Source: Azospirillum brasilense (GTDB lineage: Bacteria > Pseudomonadota > Alphaproteobacteria > Azospirillales > Azospirillaceae). Taken from it: a stretch of DNA of 64,000 nucleotides. Below are positions 54,190 to 63,504 of this stretch, piece after piece. The translations under genes were made by a program, and so were the position numbers. The notes beneath the pieces are model-generated. The model did not search any database. It was given only the letters and a program-made list of their open reading frames with translations, and was not told the origin of the DNA. Position 1 is the first letter of the stretch, and each line of letters starts with the position of its first letter. The DNA lies in NCBI RefSeq assembly GCF_007827815.1, contig NZ_VITH01000013.1, positions 1-64,000 on the forward strand. The letters run 5' to 3'.

Positions 54190-57123
54190 ATGCTCGTCAA
54201 GCGCAACGCCGGAACCGCCGCCACCCGCGCCTCCCTCGCCCGCCGCCTGAACGGATTGTCGGCCAACGGACTGTCCGCGGGCACCGCCGGGCTGGGGGAA
54301 ACCGTCGACCGCCGCGGCTTCCTGAAGACCTCCGGCCTCGCCGCCGGGGGCATGGCGGCTCTGAGCGCGCTGCCCGCCGCGATGATCCAGAAGGCCGAGG
54401 CCGGGCCGACCCTGCCCAACGTCGAGGTCGTCACCCGCAAGAACGTCTGCACCCACTGCTCGGTCGGCTGCACGGTGATCGCGGAGGTGCAGAACGGCGT
54501 CTGGACCGGGCAGGAACCGGGCTGGGAAAGCCCGATCAGCCAGGGCGCGCACTGCGCCAAGGGCGCCTCGGTGCGCGAGCTGACCAAGGGCGAGCGGCGG
54601 GTGAAGTACCCAATGAAGCTGGTCGACGGCCAGTGGCAGCGCATCTCCTGGGATCAGGCCATCGAGGAGATCGGGACCAAGCTGCTGGAGATCCGCCAAC
54701 AGTCCGGGCCGGACGCCACATTCTGGCTGGGCTCCGCCAAATTCTCCAACGAGGGCGCCTATCTCTTCCGCAAGCTGGCGGCCTTCTGGGGAACCAACAA
54801 CGTCGATCATCAGGCGCGCATCTGCCACAGCACCACGGTCGCCGGGGTGGCGAACACCTGGGGCTACGGCGCGATGACCAACAGCTACAACGACATCCAG
54901 AATTCCAAGGCGCTGCTGATCATCGGCGGCAACCCGGCGGAGGCCCATCCCGTCTCGCTGCCGCACATGCTGCGCGGCAAGGAGCACAACCGCGCCCCCT
55001 TCATCGTCATCGACCCGCGCTTCACCCGCACCGCCGCCCATGCCACCGACTATGTGCGCATCCGTCCCGGCACCGACATCCCGGTCACCTGGGGCATCCT
55101 CTGGCACATCTTCGAGAACGGCTGGGAGGACAAGGAGTATATCCGCCAGCGCGTGTACGGCATGGACGAGATCCGCGCCGAGGTGAAGAAGTGGGACCCC
55201 GCCACGGTGGAGCGGGTCAGCGGCGTGCCCGGCGAGCAGCTTTACCGCGTGGCGGAGGCGCTGGCGAAGAACCGGCCGTCCACCGTCATCTGGTGCATGG
55301 GCATCACCCAGAAGACCACCGGCACCGCCAACGTCCGCGCCCTGTCGATCCTGCAGCTGGCGCTGGGCAACATCGGGGTGGCCGGCGGCGGCGCCAACAT
55401 CTACCGCGGCCACTGCAACGTGCAGGGCGCCACCGACTTCGGGCTCGACGTCTCCACGCTGCCCTCCTACTACGGGCTGGCCGAGGGGGCGTGGAAGCAT
55501 TTCTGCCGCGTCTGGGACGTCGACTACGACTGGATGAAGGCCCGCTTCTCCTCCAAGGAGCTGATGGAGGCCAAGGGCATCCCGACCACCCGCTGGTTCG
55601 ACGGCGTCACCTACAAGCCGGAGGAAATCCAGCAGCCGTCGCCGCTGAAGGCGATGGTCGTCTTCGGCCACGGCGGCAACACCGTCACCCGCATGCCGGA
55701 GATGCTGAAGGGGCTGGAGCAGCTGTCCCTGCTGGTCATCGCCGATCCGCACCCGACCACCTTCGCCGCCTTCAAGGAACGCAAGAACGGCACCTACATC
55801 CTGCCCGCCTGCACGCAGTTCGAGACGGACGGTTCGCGCACCTGCTCCAACCGGTCGATGCAGTGGGGCGAGAAGGTCGTGGAGCCGATCTTCGAGTCCA
55901 AGGACGACTACACGATCATCTATCTGCTCGCCCGCAAGTTCGGCTTCGCCGACGAGATGTTCAAGCACATCACGGTGGAGGAGACCCGCCCGGTGCCCGA
56001 GGACATCCTGCGCGAGATCAACCGCGGCTGCCTGTCCACCGGCTACACCGGCCAGTCGCCGGAGCGGCTGAAGATGCACATGAAGCATCAGGCCGACTTC
56101 GACAAGATCACCATGCAGGCGACCAGCGGCCCGCTGAAGGGCGAGTATTACGGCCTGCCCTGGCCCTGCTGGGGCCATCCGGAGCTTCGCCACCCCGGCT
56201 GCGCCGTGCTCTACGACACCTCCAAGCATGTGATGGAGGGCGGCGGCGTCTTCCGCGCCCGCTTCGGGGTGGAGCGCAACGGCGTCAGCCTGCTCGCCGA
56301 CGGCTCCTATTCCAAGGGGTCGGAGATCGAGGACGGCTATCCCGAATTCACCATGGCGATGCTGCGCAAGCTGGGCTGGGACAAGGACCTGACGGCGGAG
56401 GAGATGCGCGTCATCCAGGCCATCGGCGGCGACAAGGTGGACGAGGTGAGCTGGCAGACCGACCTGTCCATGGGCATCATCCGCGTCGCGCTGAAGCATG
56501 GGTGTTCGCCGCACGGCAACGCCAAGGCGCGTGCCGTCGCCTGGAACCTGCCCGACCCGGTGCCGCTGCACCGCGAGCCTATCTACTCGCCGCGGCCGGA
56601 GCTGGTGAAGGAATACCCGGCGATCGAGGATCGGCGCGACTACCGCCTGCCGCAGCTCGCCCGCTCGCTCCAGTTCAAGATCGCGGACAGCGACATCCGC
56701 CAGCGCTTCCCCTTCATCCTGACCTCCGGACGGCTGGTCGAATACGAGGGCGGCGGCGAGGAGACCCGCTCCAACCCATGGCTGGCCGAGCTGCAACAGA
56801 CGATGTTCGTGGAGATCAACCCCAAGGACGCCGAGCGTCTGGGCATCCGCGATGGCGGCATGGTCTGGGTCTACGGGCCGGAGGACAGCTCCAAGGCGCG
56901 GATGCGCGCCCTGGTGACCGAACGCATCGGCACCGGCACGGTCTTCATGCCCTTCCACTTCTCCGGCTACTGGCAGGGCAACAGCCTGCGGGAGAACTAC
57001 CCGCCCGGCACCGACCCCATCGTTCTGGGCGAGCCGGCCAACGGGGTGACGACCTACGGCTACGACCCCATGACCTTCATGCAGGAAACCAAGGTGACGC
57101 TGTGCCGCGTCGAACCGGCCTGA
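54190..57123 (+). CDS. fdhA: formate dehydrogenase catalytic subunit
   Basis: This 977-aa molybdopterin enzyme oxidises formate in the periplasm. Twin-arginine signal RRGFLK at residues 41-46; 4Fe-4S cysteines Cys87, Cys90, Cys94 and one further on (GAHCAKG). The position that is selenocysteine in E. coli FdnG is Cys212 (ARICHSTT). Length is normal. Start ATG 54190 places an unusually long, 40-residue lead before the RR motif. Confidence 0.93.
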   Translation: MLVKRNAGTAATRASLARRLNGLSANGLSAGTAGLGETVDRRGFLKTSGLAAGGMAALSALPAAMIQKAEAGPTLPNVEVVTRKNVCTHCSVGCTVIAEVQNGVWTGQEPGWESPISQGAHCAKGASVRELTKGERRVKYPMKLVDGQWQRISWDQAIEEIGTKLLEIRQQSGPDATFWLGSAKFSNEGAYLFRKLAAFWGTNNVDHQARICHSTTVAGVANTWGYGAMTNSYNDIQNSKALLIIGGNPAEAHPVSLPHMLRGKEHNRAPFIVIDPRFTRTAAHATDYVRIRPGTDIPVTWGILWHIFENGWEDKEYIRQRVYGMDEIRAEVKKWDPATVERVSGVPGEQLYRVAEALAKNRPSTVIWCMGITQKTTGTANVRALSILQLALGNIGVAGGGANIYRGHCNVQGATDFGLDVSTLPSYYGLAEGAWKHFCRVWDVDYDWMKARFSSKELMEAKGIPTTRWFDGVTYKPEEIQQPSPLKAMVVFGHGGNTVTRMPEMLKGLEQLSLLVIADPHPTTFAAFKERKNGTYILPACTQFETDGSRTCSNRSMQWGEKVVEPIFESKDDYTIIYLLARKFGFADEMFKHITVEETRPVPEDILREINRGCLSTGYTGQSPERLKMHMKHQADFDKITMQATSGPLKGEYYGLPWPCWGHPELRHPGCAVLYDTSKHVMEGGGVFRARFGVERNGVSLLADGSYSKGSEIEDGYPEFTMAMLRKLGWDKDLTAEEMRVIQAIGGDKVDEVSWQTDLSMGIIRVALKHGCSPHGNAKARAVAWNLPDPVPLHREPIYSPRPELVKEYPAIEDRRDYRLPQLARSLQFKIADSDIRQRFPFILTSGRLVEYEGGGEETRSNPWLAELQQTMFVEINPKDAERLGIRDGGMVWVYGPEDSSKARMRALVTERIGTGTVFMPFHFSGYWQGNSLRENYPPGTDPIVLGEPANGVTTYGYDPMTFMQETKVTLCRVEPA

Positions 57124-57145
57124 CGCGCAAGGAGGACAGACAACC

Positions 57146-57781
57146 ATGGCCCGCATGAAATTCCTGTGCGACGCGGAACGCTGCATTGAGTGCAACGCCT
57201 GCGTCACCGCCTGCAAGAACGAGCACGACATCCCCTGGGGCATCAACCGCCGCCGCGTCATCACGCTGAAGGACGGCGTGCCGGGCGAGCGCTCCATCTC
57301 CATGGCCTGCATGCACTGCAACGACCCGCCCTGCGCGGCGGTCTGTCCGGTGGACTGCTTCTACCAGACGGCGGACGGGGTGGTGCTGCACTCGAAGGAC
57401 CTGTGCATCGGCTGCGGTTACTGCTTCTACGCCTGCCCCTTCGGTGCGCCGCAGTACCCGCAAGCGACCAACTTCGGCGGGCGCGGCAAGATGGACAAAT
57501 GCACCTTCTGCACCGGCGGTCCCGAAGAGGACAACACGATGGAGGAGTACCAGAAGTACGGCACCAACCGGCTGGCCGAGGGCAAGCTGCCGCTCTGCGC
57601 GGAAATGTGTTCCACCCGCGCGCTGATGGCCGGTGACGGGGACGTTCTGGCCGACATCTACAAGGAGCGGACGGTGCGCCGCGGCTACGGCTCCGGCGCC
57701 TGGGGCTGGTCGACCGCCTATGGCCAGAACGACCGCGGCGACGCCTTCAGCCCGGGCCGCGAGGGCACCGGCGGGAGCTGA
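57146..57781 (+). CDS. fdhB: formate dehydrogenase iron-sulfur subunit
   Basis: This 211-aa ferredoxin-like protein carries four 4Fe-4S clusters (CIECNACVTACKNEH, CMHCNDPPCAAVCP, CIGCGYCFYACP, plus CTFC and CAEMC). It passes electrons from the catalytic subunit to the membrane cytochrome. It follows fdhA by 22 bases with an AAGGAGG site. Confidence 0.93.
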   Translation: MARMKFLCDAERCIECNACVTACKNEHDIPWGINRRRVITLKDGVPGERSISMACMHCNDPPCAAVCPVDCFYQTADGVVLHSKDLCIGCGYCFYACPFGAPQYPQATNFGGRGKMDKCTFCTGGPEEDNTMEEYQKYGTNRLAEGKLPLCAEMCSTRALMAGDGDVLADIYKERTVRRGYGSGAWGWSTAYGQNDRGDAFSPGREGTGGS

Positions 57782-57795
57782 GAGGGTGGGGTTTT

Positions 57796-57899
57796 GCCCC
57801 CTCCCTAACCCTCCCCCGCTGGCGCGGTGGAGGGGACTGCCGCCGCTTCGCGTACAGCCCCCTCTCCCGCGCAGCGGGGGAGGGCCGGGGAGGGGGCAA
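57796..57899. repeat. palindromic repeat (copy 8)
   Basis: GCCCCCTCCCTAACCCTCCC to GGGGGAGGGCCGGGGAGGGG, with the same internal GGGGACTGCCGCCGCTTCGC as copy 5. It lies between fdhB and fdhC. Confidence 0.8.
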
Positions 57900-57961
57900 C
57901 AGCATTCCAACGCAAAGCCCCCGCCAAGGCAAAGCGCACACTCTCTAGGGAAGGACGCGCC

Positions 57962-58966
57962 ATGACGAAGCTCCTGCGCCCCCTGCTGGTCCTGTTCGTT
58001 CTGCTGCTCGCCGCCCCGGCGGTGCAGGCGCAGTTCTACCAGACGCCGGGGCCGACCTCGCCGACCTCGAAGGACGAGGTGCAGCTCTACCAGACGCCGG
58101 ACGGCAAGCTCTCCGGGCGGGTCAGCATTCCCGACGCGAAGCTGGGCGTCCTGGTCCAGCCGGAAGGGCGGGAATGGCGCGAGTTCCGCATGGTCTGGCT
58201 GAAGATCATCGCCGGCGCGCTGATCCTGGGGCCGATCGCGGTGCTGGCGATCTTCTACCTGATCCGCGGCACCATCCGCATCCAGGGCGGTCGGTCAGGG
58301 CGCCCGGTGCCGCGCTTCAGCGGCATGGACCGCTTCGCCCACTGGACGACGGCGGTCAGCTTCCTGCTGATGGCGCTGACCGGGCTGATCCTGACCTTCG
58401 GGCGCATGCTGCTGATCCCGCTGATCGGCCACCCGAACTTCACGATGCTGGCCGAGGCCAGCAAGTACATGCACAATTTCTTCAGCGTGCCCTTCGTCCT
58501 CGGCCTGCTGATGATCTTCGTGCTGTGGGTGCGCGACAACATCCCGGAGAAGGCCGATCTCGTCTGGCTGAAGACGCTCGGCGGCGTGTTGAGCAAGTCC
58601 GGCGAGCATCCGGAGGCCGGGCGCTTCAACGCCGGTCAGAAGGGCGTCTTCTGGGCGGTGGTGTTCGGCGGGTTCGCGCTGTCGCTCACCGGCTTCCTGC
58701 TGATGATGCCCTTCGCCGTTACCGGGATCGGCGGCATGCAGATCCTGCATGTGGCGCACGGGGTGGTGGCCGCGCTGATGATCGCGCTGATCATCGGGCA
58801 CATCTACATCGGCACCATCGGCATGGAGGGCGCGTTTGACGCCATGGGCAGCGGCGTGGTGGACGAGAACTGGGCCAAGGACCATCACCGCCGCTGGTAC
58901 GAGGAGCAGCTCCGCAACGGGCAGGCCAATCAGGACGGACGGCTGCGGCATCATGCGGCGGAGTGA
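57962..58966 (+). CDS. fdhC: formate dehydrogenase cytochrome b subunit
   Basis: This 334-aa membrane protein has a signal peptide (LLVLFVLLLAAPAVQA), a periplasmic segment of about 65 residues, and four or more helices. Haem-binding His candidates are in FAHWTTAVSFL, KYMHNFF, LHVAHGV and IGHIYIGT. It transfers electrons to quinone. GGAAGGA precedes ATG 57962. Confidence 0.9.
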   Translation: MTKLLRPLLVLFVLLLAAPAVQAQFYQTPGPTSPTSKDEVQLYQTPDGKLSGRVSIPDAKLGVLVQPEGREWREFRMVWLKIIAGALILGPIAVLAIFYLIRGTIRIQGGRSGRPVPRFSGMDRFAHWTTAVSFLLMALTGLILTFGRMLLIPLIGHPNFTMLAEASKYMHNFFSVPFVLGLLMIFVLWVRDNIPEKADLVWLKTLGGVLSKSGEHPEAGRFNAGQKGVFWAVVFGGFALSLTGFLLMMPFAVTGIGGMQILHVAHGVVAALMIALIIGHIYIGTIGMEGAFDAMGSGVVDENWAKDHHRRWYEEQLRNGQANQDGRLRHHAAE

Positions 58967-59040
58967 GGCGCGGAACCGCTCGACAGGCGCGCCGGCATGA
59001 CCGATCCTTCCGCACAACCAATTGTGCGCAGGGGGGATGC

Positions 59041-60324
59041 ATGCCGCTCGATCAACGGGAGTCGCTGTTCCGCCGCATCGCGGAGCGGCGCGACGACCTC
59101 GTCGCGCTGACCCGCGACCTGATCCGCATCCCGACCGTGAACCCGCCCGGCGACGTCTACACCGACTGCGCGGAATTCCTCGGGCGCCGGCTGGCCGGGC
59201 GCGGCTTCGCCGTGGAGTATGTGCGGGCCGACGGCGCGCCGGGCGACAGCGACCGCTACCCGCGCACCAACGTCGTCGCCCGCGTCGAGGGGCGCGAGCC
59301 CGGCCCCTGCGTGCACTTCAACGGCCACATCGACGTGGTGCCCGCCGGCCAGGGCTGGACGGTCGATCCCTTCGAAGGCGTCGTAAAGGACGGGCGCGTC
59401 TACGGCCGCGGCGCCTGCGACATGAAGGGCGGGATCGCCGCCTCGATCATCGCCGTGGAAGCGATTTTGGAGGCGGGCATCCCCTTCCCCGGCGCGTTGG
59501 AAATCTCCGGCACGGTGGACGAGGAGTCCGGCGGCTACGGCGGGGTCGGGCATCTCGCCACGCTCGGCTACTTCTCCCGCCCGCGGGTCGATCACGTCAT
59601 CATCCCGGAACCGCTGAACGTCGACCGCGTGTGCATCGGCCACCGCGGCGTCTGGTGGGCGGAGATCGAGACGAAGGGCCGCGTCGCCCACGGCTCCATG
59701 CCCTTCCTCGGCAACTGCGCGGTGCGCCACATGGGGGCCGTGCTGCACCGGATCGAGACGGAGCTGATCCCCCGTCTGGCCGCCAAGCGCACGACCATGC
59801 CGGTGGTCCCGGAAGGGGCGCGGCAGTCCACCTTGAACATCAACGCCATCCACGGCGGCCAGCCGGAGGATCATGGCGGCCTGCCCAGCCCGATGGTGCC
59901 CGACCGCTGCCGCATGGTCATCGACCGCCGCTACCTGATCGAGGAGGACCCGGAGGAGGTACGGGCGGAGATCGTCGGCATCCTGGAGGGTCTGCGCCGC
60001 GAACGCACCGGCTTCGATTACGAGCTGCGCGAGGTGCTGGCCTTCCTGCCCACCCTGACCGACGCCGATGCGCCGGTGGTGCGTGCGGTGGGGGCGGCCA
60101 TCGAGACGGTGCTGGGCCGCCCGGCGGCGCAGGTGGTGTCCCCCGGCACCTACGACCAGAAGCACATCGCGCGGGTCGGGCATCTCAAGGACTGCATCGC
60201 CTACGGTCCCGGCATCCTCGACTTGGCCCACCAGCCGGACGAGTATGTGGACATCGACGATATGGTCCATTCTGCGCAGGTCATGGCGATGGCCGCCCTG
60301 TCTTTGCTGCGGCGGGAGGTGTAG
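59041..60324 (+). CDS. M20 family deacylase (acetylornithine deacetylase/DapE-like)
   Basis: The 427-aa protein has the M20 motifs HFNGHIDVVPAG, GRGACDMKGG, DEESGG and the C-terminal GTYDQKHI. It resembles acetylornithine deacetylase/succinyl-diaminopimelate desuccinylase relatives of uncertain substrate. An AGGGGGG site precedes ATG 59041. It follows the formate dehydrogenase genes, but a metabolic link is not obvious. Confidence 0.87.
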   Translation: MPLDQRESLFRRIAERRDDLVALTRDLIRIPTVNPPGDVYTDCAEFLGRRLAGRGFAVEYVRADGAPGDSDRYPRTNVVARVEGREPGPCVHFNGHIDVVPAGQGWTVDPFEGVVKDGRVYGRGACDMKGGIAASIIAVEAILEAGIPFPGALEISGTVDEESGGYGGVGHLATLGYFSRPRVDHVIIPEPLNVDRVCIGHRGVWWAEIETKGRVAHGSMPFLGNCAVRHMGAVLHRIETELIPRLAAKRTTMPVVPEGARQSTLNINAIHGGQPEDHGGLPSPMVPDRCRMVIDRRYLIEEDPEEVRAEIVGILEGLRRERTGFDYELREVLAFLPTLTDADAPVVRAVGAAIETVLGRPAAQVVSPGTYDQKHIARVGHLKDCIAYGPGILDLAHQPDEYVDIDDMVHSAQVMAMAALSLLRREV

Positions 60325-60339
60325 GGGAAAGAGCGCCGG

Positions 60340-62064
60340 CTACTTCCAGGTGACCCGGCCGCCGACCTCCTCGGCGATGAAGTCCGACCAGCGCTCGCGG
60401 TCACCCAGGAGGTTCGCCGGGAAATAGTCGTTCAGCTCCACGGACTGCCAGCGGTAGCCGGGACGGTTGAAGAGGTCGCTGCCCTCTGCGAGGAAGCGCG
60501 GCACGTCGATGCCGTCGAGAATGTCGTCGCGGTTCAGCTCCTGGTGCGAGAAGCTCTGGATCTTGTGCCGGATGGCGGCGTCGTCGCCGATGTAGGAGAA
60601 ATGCCAGCCCGCGTGGGGCAGGATGTCCACGTAGGCGGGCCGGGTCTCGGGGGTGTAGCGGTCCAGCGTGCCGCGGCTCTCCCGGATCTGCTGCGGCGTG
60701 GTCATCCGGGCCATCAGCCCGCGGACGGCGACGGGGAAGACCGAGAAGTTCTCGCCCTCCACGTTCATGAAGTTGACCTTGAAGTAGAACAGCGGCACGC
60801 GGAACCCGGCGATCATCGCCGAACTGTCGCGCAGCGACGCGAGCGAGCGGGCGCGCAAAATCTCGTCCACGTCGGAGACGACGACGATGTCGTCCGGCTC
60901 CACCTTGTCCAGCCCGAGCGCGATGGCGTTCCGCTGCGCCCGCTCGCGCACCCAGGGATTGTCGGTTTCCGGGAAGTCGGGGGCGACGATCAGCTTCACC
61001 TTGTCCAGGAAGGGCAGGAAGCGGTCGCGCTCCTCCATGAAATGCAGGGGCTTGGTCGCGCCGGTGAAGGTCTGCTTGGCCTCGACGATCACGAACTGGT
61101 CGACGGTGTCGTACAGCTCGCGGAAGCGCAGCTCCAGAAGGTCGAGTTCGTTGTGGAAGGTGAAGCAGTCGTAGATCTTCGGCTGGCGGCGCTGCGGCGT
61201 GGTCACCGCCGGCCAGCGCGACCCCGGCGCCGCCGTCGTCTGCACGGCATCGGCCAGGGCCAGCACATAGTCCCGCGCGGCACCGGTCGTCCATTCGGTG
61301 ATCTGGGAGCGCAGGACCGTCTCGTCCCGCCGCGCCACCAGCTTGCGGACCATGGAGGCGAAGGGGGCCTTGCGTCCGGACAGCGCGAGGCTGGTCATCA
61401 GGTCCGTGTACTCCCGCCGGTCGAGGAGCGGGCCGTCCATCACCTCGATCCGCTCCTCCAGCGCGCGGTCCCCCAGCACCTTGCCGAAGTTGAACAGGCC
61501 GTGGAAGCCGAAGGCCGGTCCCGGCACCGGCGTCCGCTCGAAGGCGAAGCGGTCGGCCACCGTCTCCGGGGCGAAGCGGATGCCGGCCTTCTCCAACGCC
61601 GGGCGCTCGGTCCGGCAGATGACGTGGTCCTCGGGGATGCCGGCTTCGAAAGGCAGGTCGCGCAGCCGGTCGAGCAGGGCGGCGGAGCGCAGGGAGAAGC
61701 CGCCGTTCCCCACCGTCATGCCGTCGTCGTACCAGCCCCAGCGGGCGCCGATGTAGTCGAAGGCGCGGAACGCCTCCGTCCAGGCCTGCGGATCGGCGAC
61801 GAAGCCGTCCCACTGCGCGATCAGGACATGCTTCGTCGTCACCAGCCGGCGCAGGCGGACGTTGATGGTGTCCGAATAGTCGTCGATGTCGTTGATCGGG
61901 GCGATGCGGTGGAAATCGACGCCGGGAATCCTCGGGTCGCGGTCGGAAAGGAGCAGGACGCTGGAGAAGCGGCAGGCGGCGATGCTGTCCCGGATGGCCA
62001 TCTCGACCAGGGCGTGGTTCGCCGTGTCGGCGAACACCAGCGTGCAGTCCTCGATCCTCACCAT
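60340..62064 (-). CDS. two-domain glycosyltransferase (DUF5672-like plus GT17-like)
   Basis: The 574-aa protein joins two sugar-transfer domains. Residues about 1-200 resemble DUF5672 (LIAQWDGFV; FDYIGARWGWY; GNGGFSLRS). From about 300 to the end it resembles GT17 enzymes related to beta-1,4-mannosyl-glycoprotein N-acetylglucosaminyltransferase (IYDCFTFHNELDLLELR, FVIVEAKQTFTG, VVSDVDEI). A helical linker lies between. No signal or membrane helix was seen. Probably adds sugars to a surface glycan. Confidence 0.8.
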   Translation of the reverse strand: MVRIEDCTLVFADTANHALVEMAIRDSIAACRFSSVLLLSDRDPRIPGVDFHRIAPINDIDDYSDTINVRLRRLVTTKHVLIAQWDGFVADPQAWTEAFRAFDYIGARWGWYDDGMTVGNGGFSLRSAALLDRLRDLPFEAGIPEDHVICRTERPALEKAGIRFAPETVADRFAFERTPVPGPAFGFHGLFNFGKVLGDRALEERIEVMDGPLLDRREYTDLMTSLALSGRKAPFASMVRKLVARRDETVLRSQITEWTTGAARDYVLALADAVQTTAAPGSRWPAVTTPQRRQPKIYDCFTFHNELDLLELRFRELYDTVDQFVIVEAKQTFTGATKPLHFMEERDRFLPFLDKVKLIVAPDFPETDNPWVRERAQRNAIALGLDKVEPDDIVVVSDVDEILRARSLASLRDSSAMIAGFRVPLFYFKVNFMNVEGENFSVFPVAVRGLMARMTTPQQIRESRGTLDRYTPETRPAYVDILPHAGWHFSYIGDDAAIRHKIQSFSHQELNRDDILDGIDVPRFLAEGSDLFNRPGYRWQSVELNDYFPANLLGDRERWSDFIAEEVGGRVTWK

Positions 62065-62225
62065 CCCGTTCCCCGTTCTGCCGCCGGCGTCGGCCGCCCG
62101 CGGGCGCGGATCCTATCACGGCGGTTGTGGGGCTGCCACGGGCGGAGCGCCGGCCATCCTTGAGCAGTCCGTCTCAGAGCCCGACCTCCTTGACGGGCGG
62201 GGGCCGGTCCCTTAGCTTGCGAATG

Positions 62226-62336
62226 TTCCCTGGGGGGCCTCGCTAGGAGGCTGAGACTCCGCCGGTCCGGCGCTTTCATCCGGACAACGCGGTGACCCAT
62301 CGAACCTGATCCGGGTCATACCGGCGTAGGGACGGG
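62226..62336 (+). promoter_or_regulatory. TPP (thiamine pyrophosphate) riboswitch
   Basis: The THI-element core is unmistakable: a 5' TCCCT arm with GGGGGGCC, then GGAGGCTGAGACTCC, an extended P3 stem, ACCCATCGAACCTGATCCGG, GGTCATACCGGC and the closing GTAGGGAC arm. Conserved CTGAGA, GAACCTGATC and CGTAGGGA are all intact. It ends 90 bases before a GTG start. No terminator is evident between, so control may act on translation. Confidence 0.95.
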
Positions 62337-62424
62337 ACTGAAGGGCGGCACGGCGTACCCCCATTCCATCCAGACACCGCTTGTCCCGGCAACAGTTTGT
62401 TGGCGTTGCAAAAGGTGTGCGGAC

Positions 62425-63504
62425 GTGACCGAAGCCCGACTTGTCGAAGAGCTGCTGGCCTTCATCGCCGCCGGAGAGGCGGACGAGGAGGCGTTCAACC
62501 GCATGGCGCTGGCCGTCTTCGCCCACCAGTTCGAGACCAACGCCCCCTACCGCCGCTTCGCCACCCAGCGCGCGCGCACCCTGCGCACGGTGAAGAGCTG
62601 GCGCGACGTGCCCGCCGTGCCGATCAGCGCCTTCAAGGACCTGACGCTGAGCGGGCGCCCGCCGGAGGAATGCCCGCACGTCTTCATGACCAGCGGCACC
62701 ACCAAGGGCGTGCGGGGCAAGAGCCATCACCCGACGCTGGCGGTCTACGACCGCTCGATGACCGTCAACTTCCGCCGCCGCTTTATGGGTGAGCATGATC
62801 GGCTGCGCATGGGCATCCTGTTCCCGACCGAGCAGGCGATGCCCAACTCCTCGCTCGCCCATTATCTGGCGCTGGCCAAGAGCGAATTCGGGACGGCGGA
62901 GAGCCGGTACTTCGTCTCCGACGCCGGGCTGGACGTGGACGGGGCCACCGCCGAGCTGTCCCGCGCCGAGGCCACCGGCGAACCCTATGCCCTGCTGGGG
63001 GCGAGCTTCAGCGTCGTGCATCTGATGGACGCGCTGGCCGAGCGGGGGCGGAGCTTCGCCCTGCCGGCGGGCAGCCGCATCCTCGACACCGGCGGTTTCA
63101 AGGGCCAGTCGCGCGAGATGGCGGCGGAGGAGTTCTACGACCGCCTGTCCGCGACCTTCGGCGTGCCGCGCCGGCTGTGCATCAACATGTACGGCATGAC
63201 CGAGCTGAGCACCCAGTTCTACGACGACGGCAACGAGGCCTGCCCGTCGGTGAAGTCCGGCCCGCATTGGATCCGCAGCCGGGTCATCAACCCGCTGACC
63301 GGGCAGGAGGTGCCGCGCGGCAGCGTCGGCGTTCTGGTCCATCACGATCTGGCCCATTTCAACTGCGCGTCGGCCATCCTGACCGAGGATGCGGGGGTGG
63401 AGGTGGATGGCGGCTTCCAGCTTCTTGGCCGGGCCGATGGGGCGGACGCCAAGGGCTGCTCCATGGCGGTCGAAGACTTCCTCAAAGCGGCGCGGGCGAC
63501 TTGA
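62425..63504 (+). CDS. luxE: LuxE-like acyl-protein synthetase
   Basis: This 359-aa adenylate-forming enzyme activates a fatty acid and forms an acyl-enzyme thioester in the family. AMP-binding TSGTTKG at residues 89-95; MYGMTEL downstream. A C-terminal Cys345 (AKGCSMAVED) corresponds in position to the acyl-accepting Cys near the end of Vibrio LuxE. GTG 62425 is the start, with AAAAGG about ten bases ahead. It overlaps luxC by one base (TGATG) and follows the TPP riboswitch. Confidence 0.88.
   Translation: MTEARLVEELLAFIAAGEADEEAFNRMALAVFAHQFETNAPYRRFATQRARTLRTVKSWRDVPAVPISAFKDLTLSGRPPEECPHVFMTSGTTKGVRGKSHHPTLAVYDRSMTVNFRRRFMGEHDRLRMGILFPTEQAMPNSSLAHYLALAKSEFGTAESRYFVSDAGLDVDGATAELSRAEATGEPYALLGASFSVVHLMDALAERGRSFALPAGSRILDTGGFKGQSREMAAEEFYDRLSATFGVPRRLCINMYGMTELSTQFYDDGNEACPSVKSGPHWIRSRVINPLTGQEVPRGSVGVLVHHDLAHFNCASAILTEDAGVEVDGGFQLLGRADGADAKGCSMAVEDFLKAARAT

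Noticed and set aside
53827-57321. 1164-aa minus-strand frame opposite the formate dehydrogenase genes
   Set aside because: Shadow of fdhA; no domain or signal, and the true gene is unmistakable.
17243-57899. Repeated C-rich/G-rich blocks considered as CRISPR or insertion-sequence ends
   Set aside because: No regular spacers, no cas genes and no transposase; dispersed hairpin repeats fit better.
62337-62424. Possible terminator or anti-terminator after the TPP aptamer
   Set aside because: Only a weak CAACA/TGTTG hairpin and no T-run; the mode of control cannot be decided.
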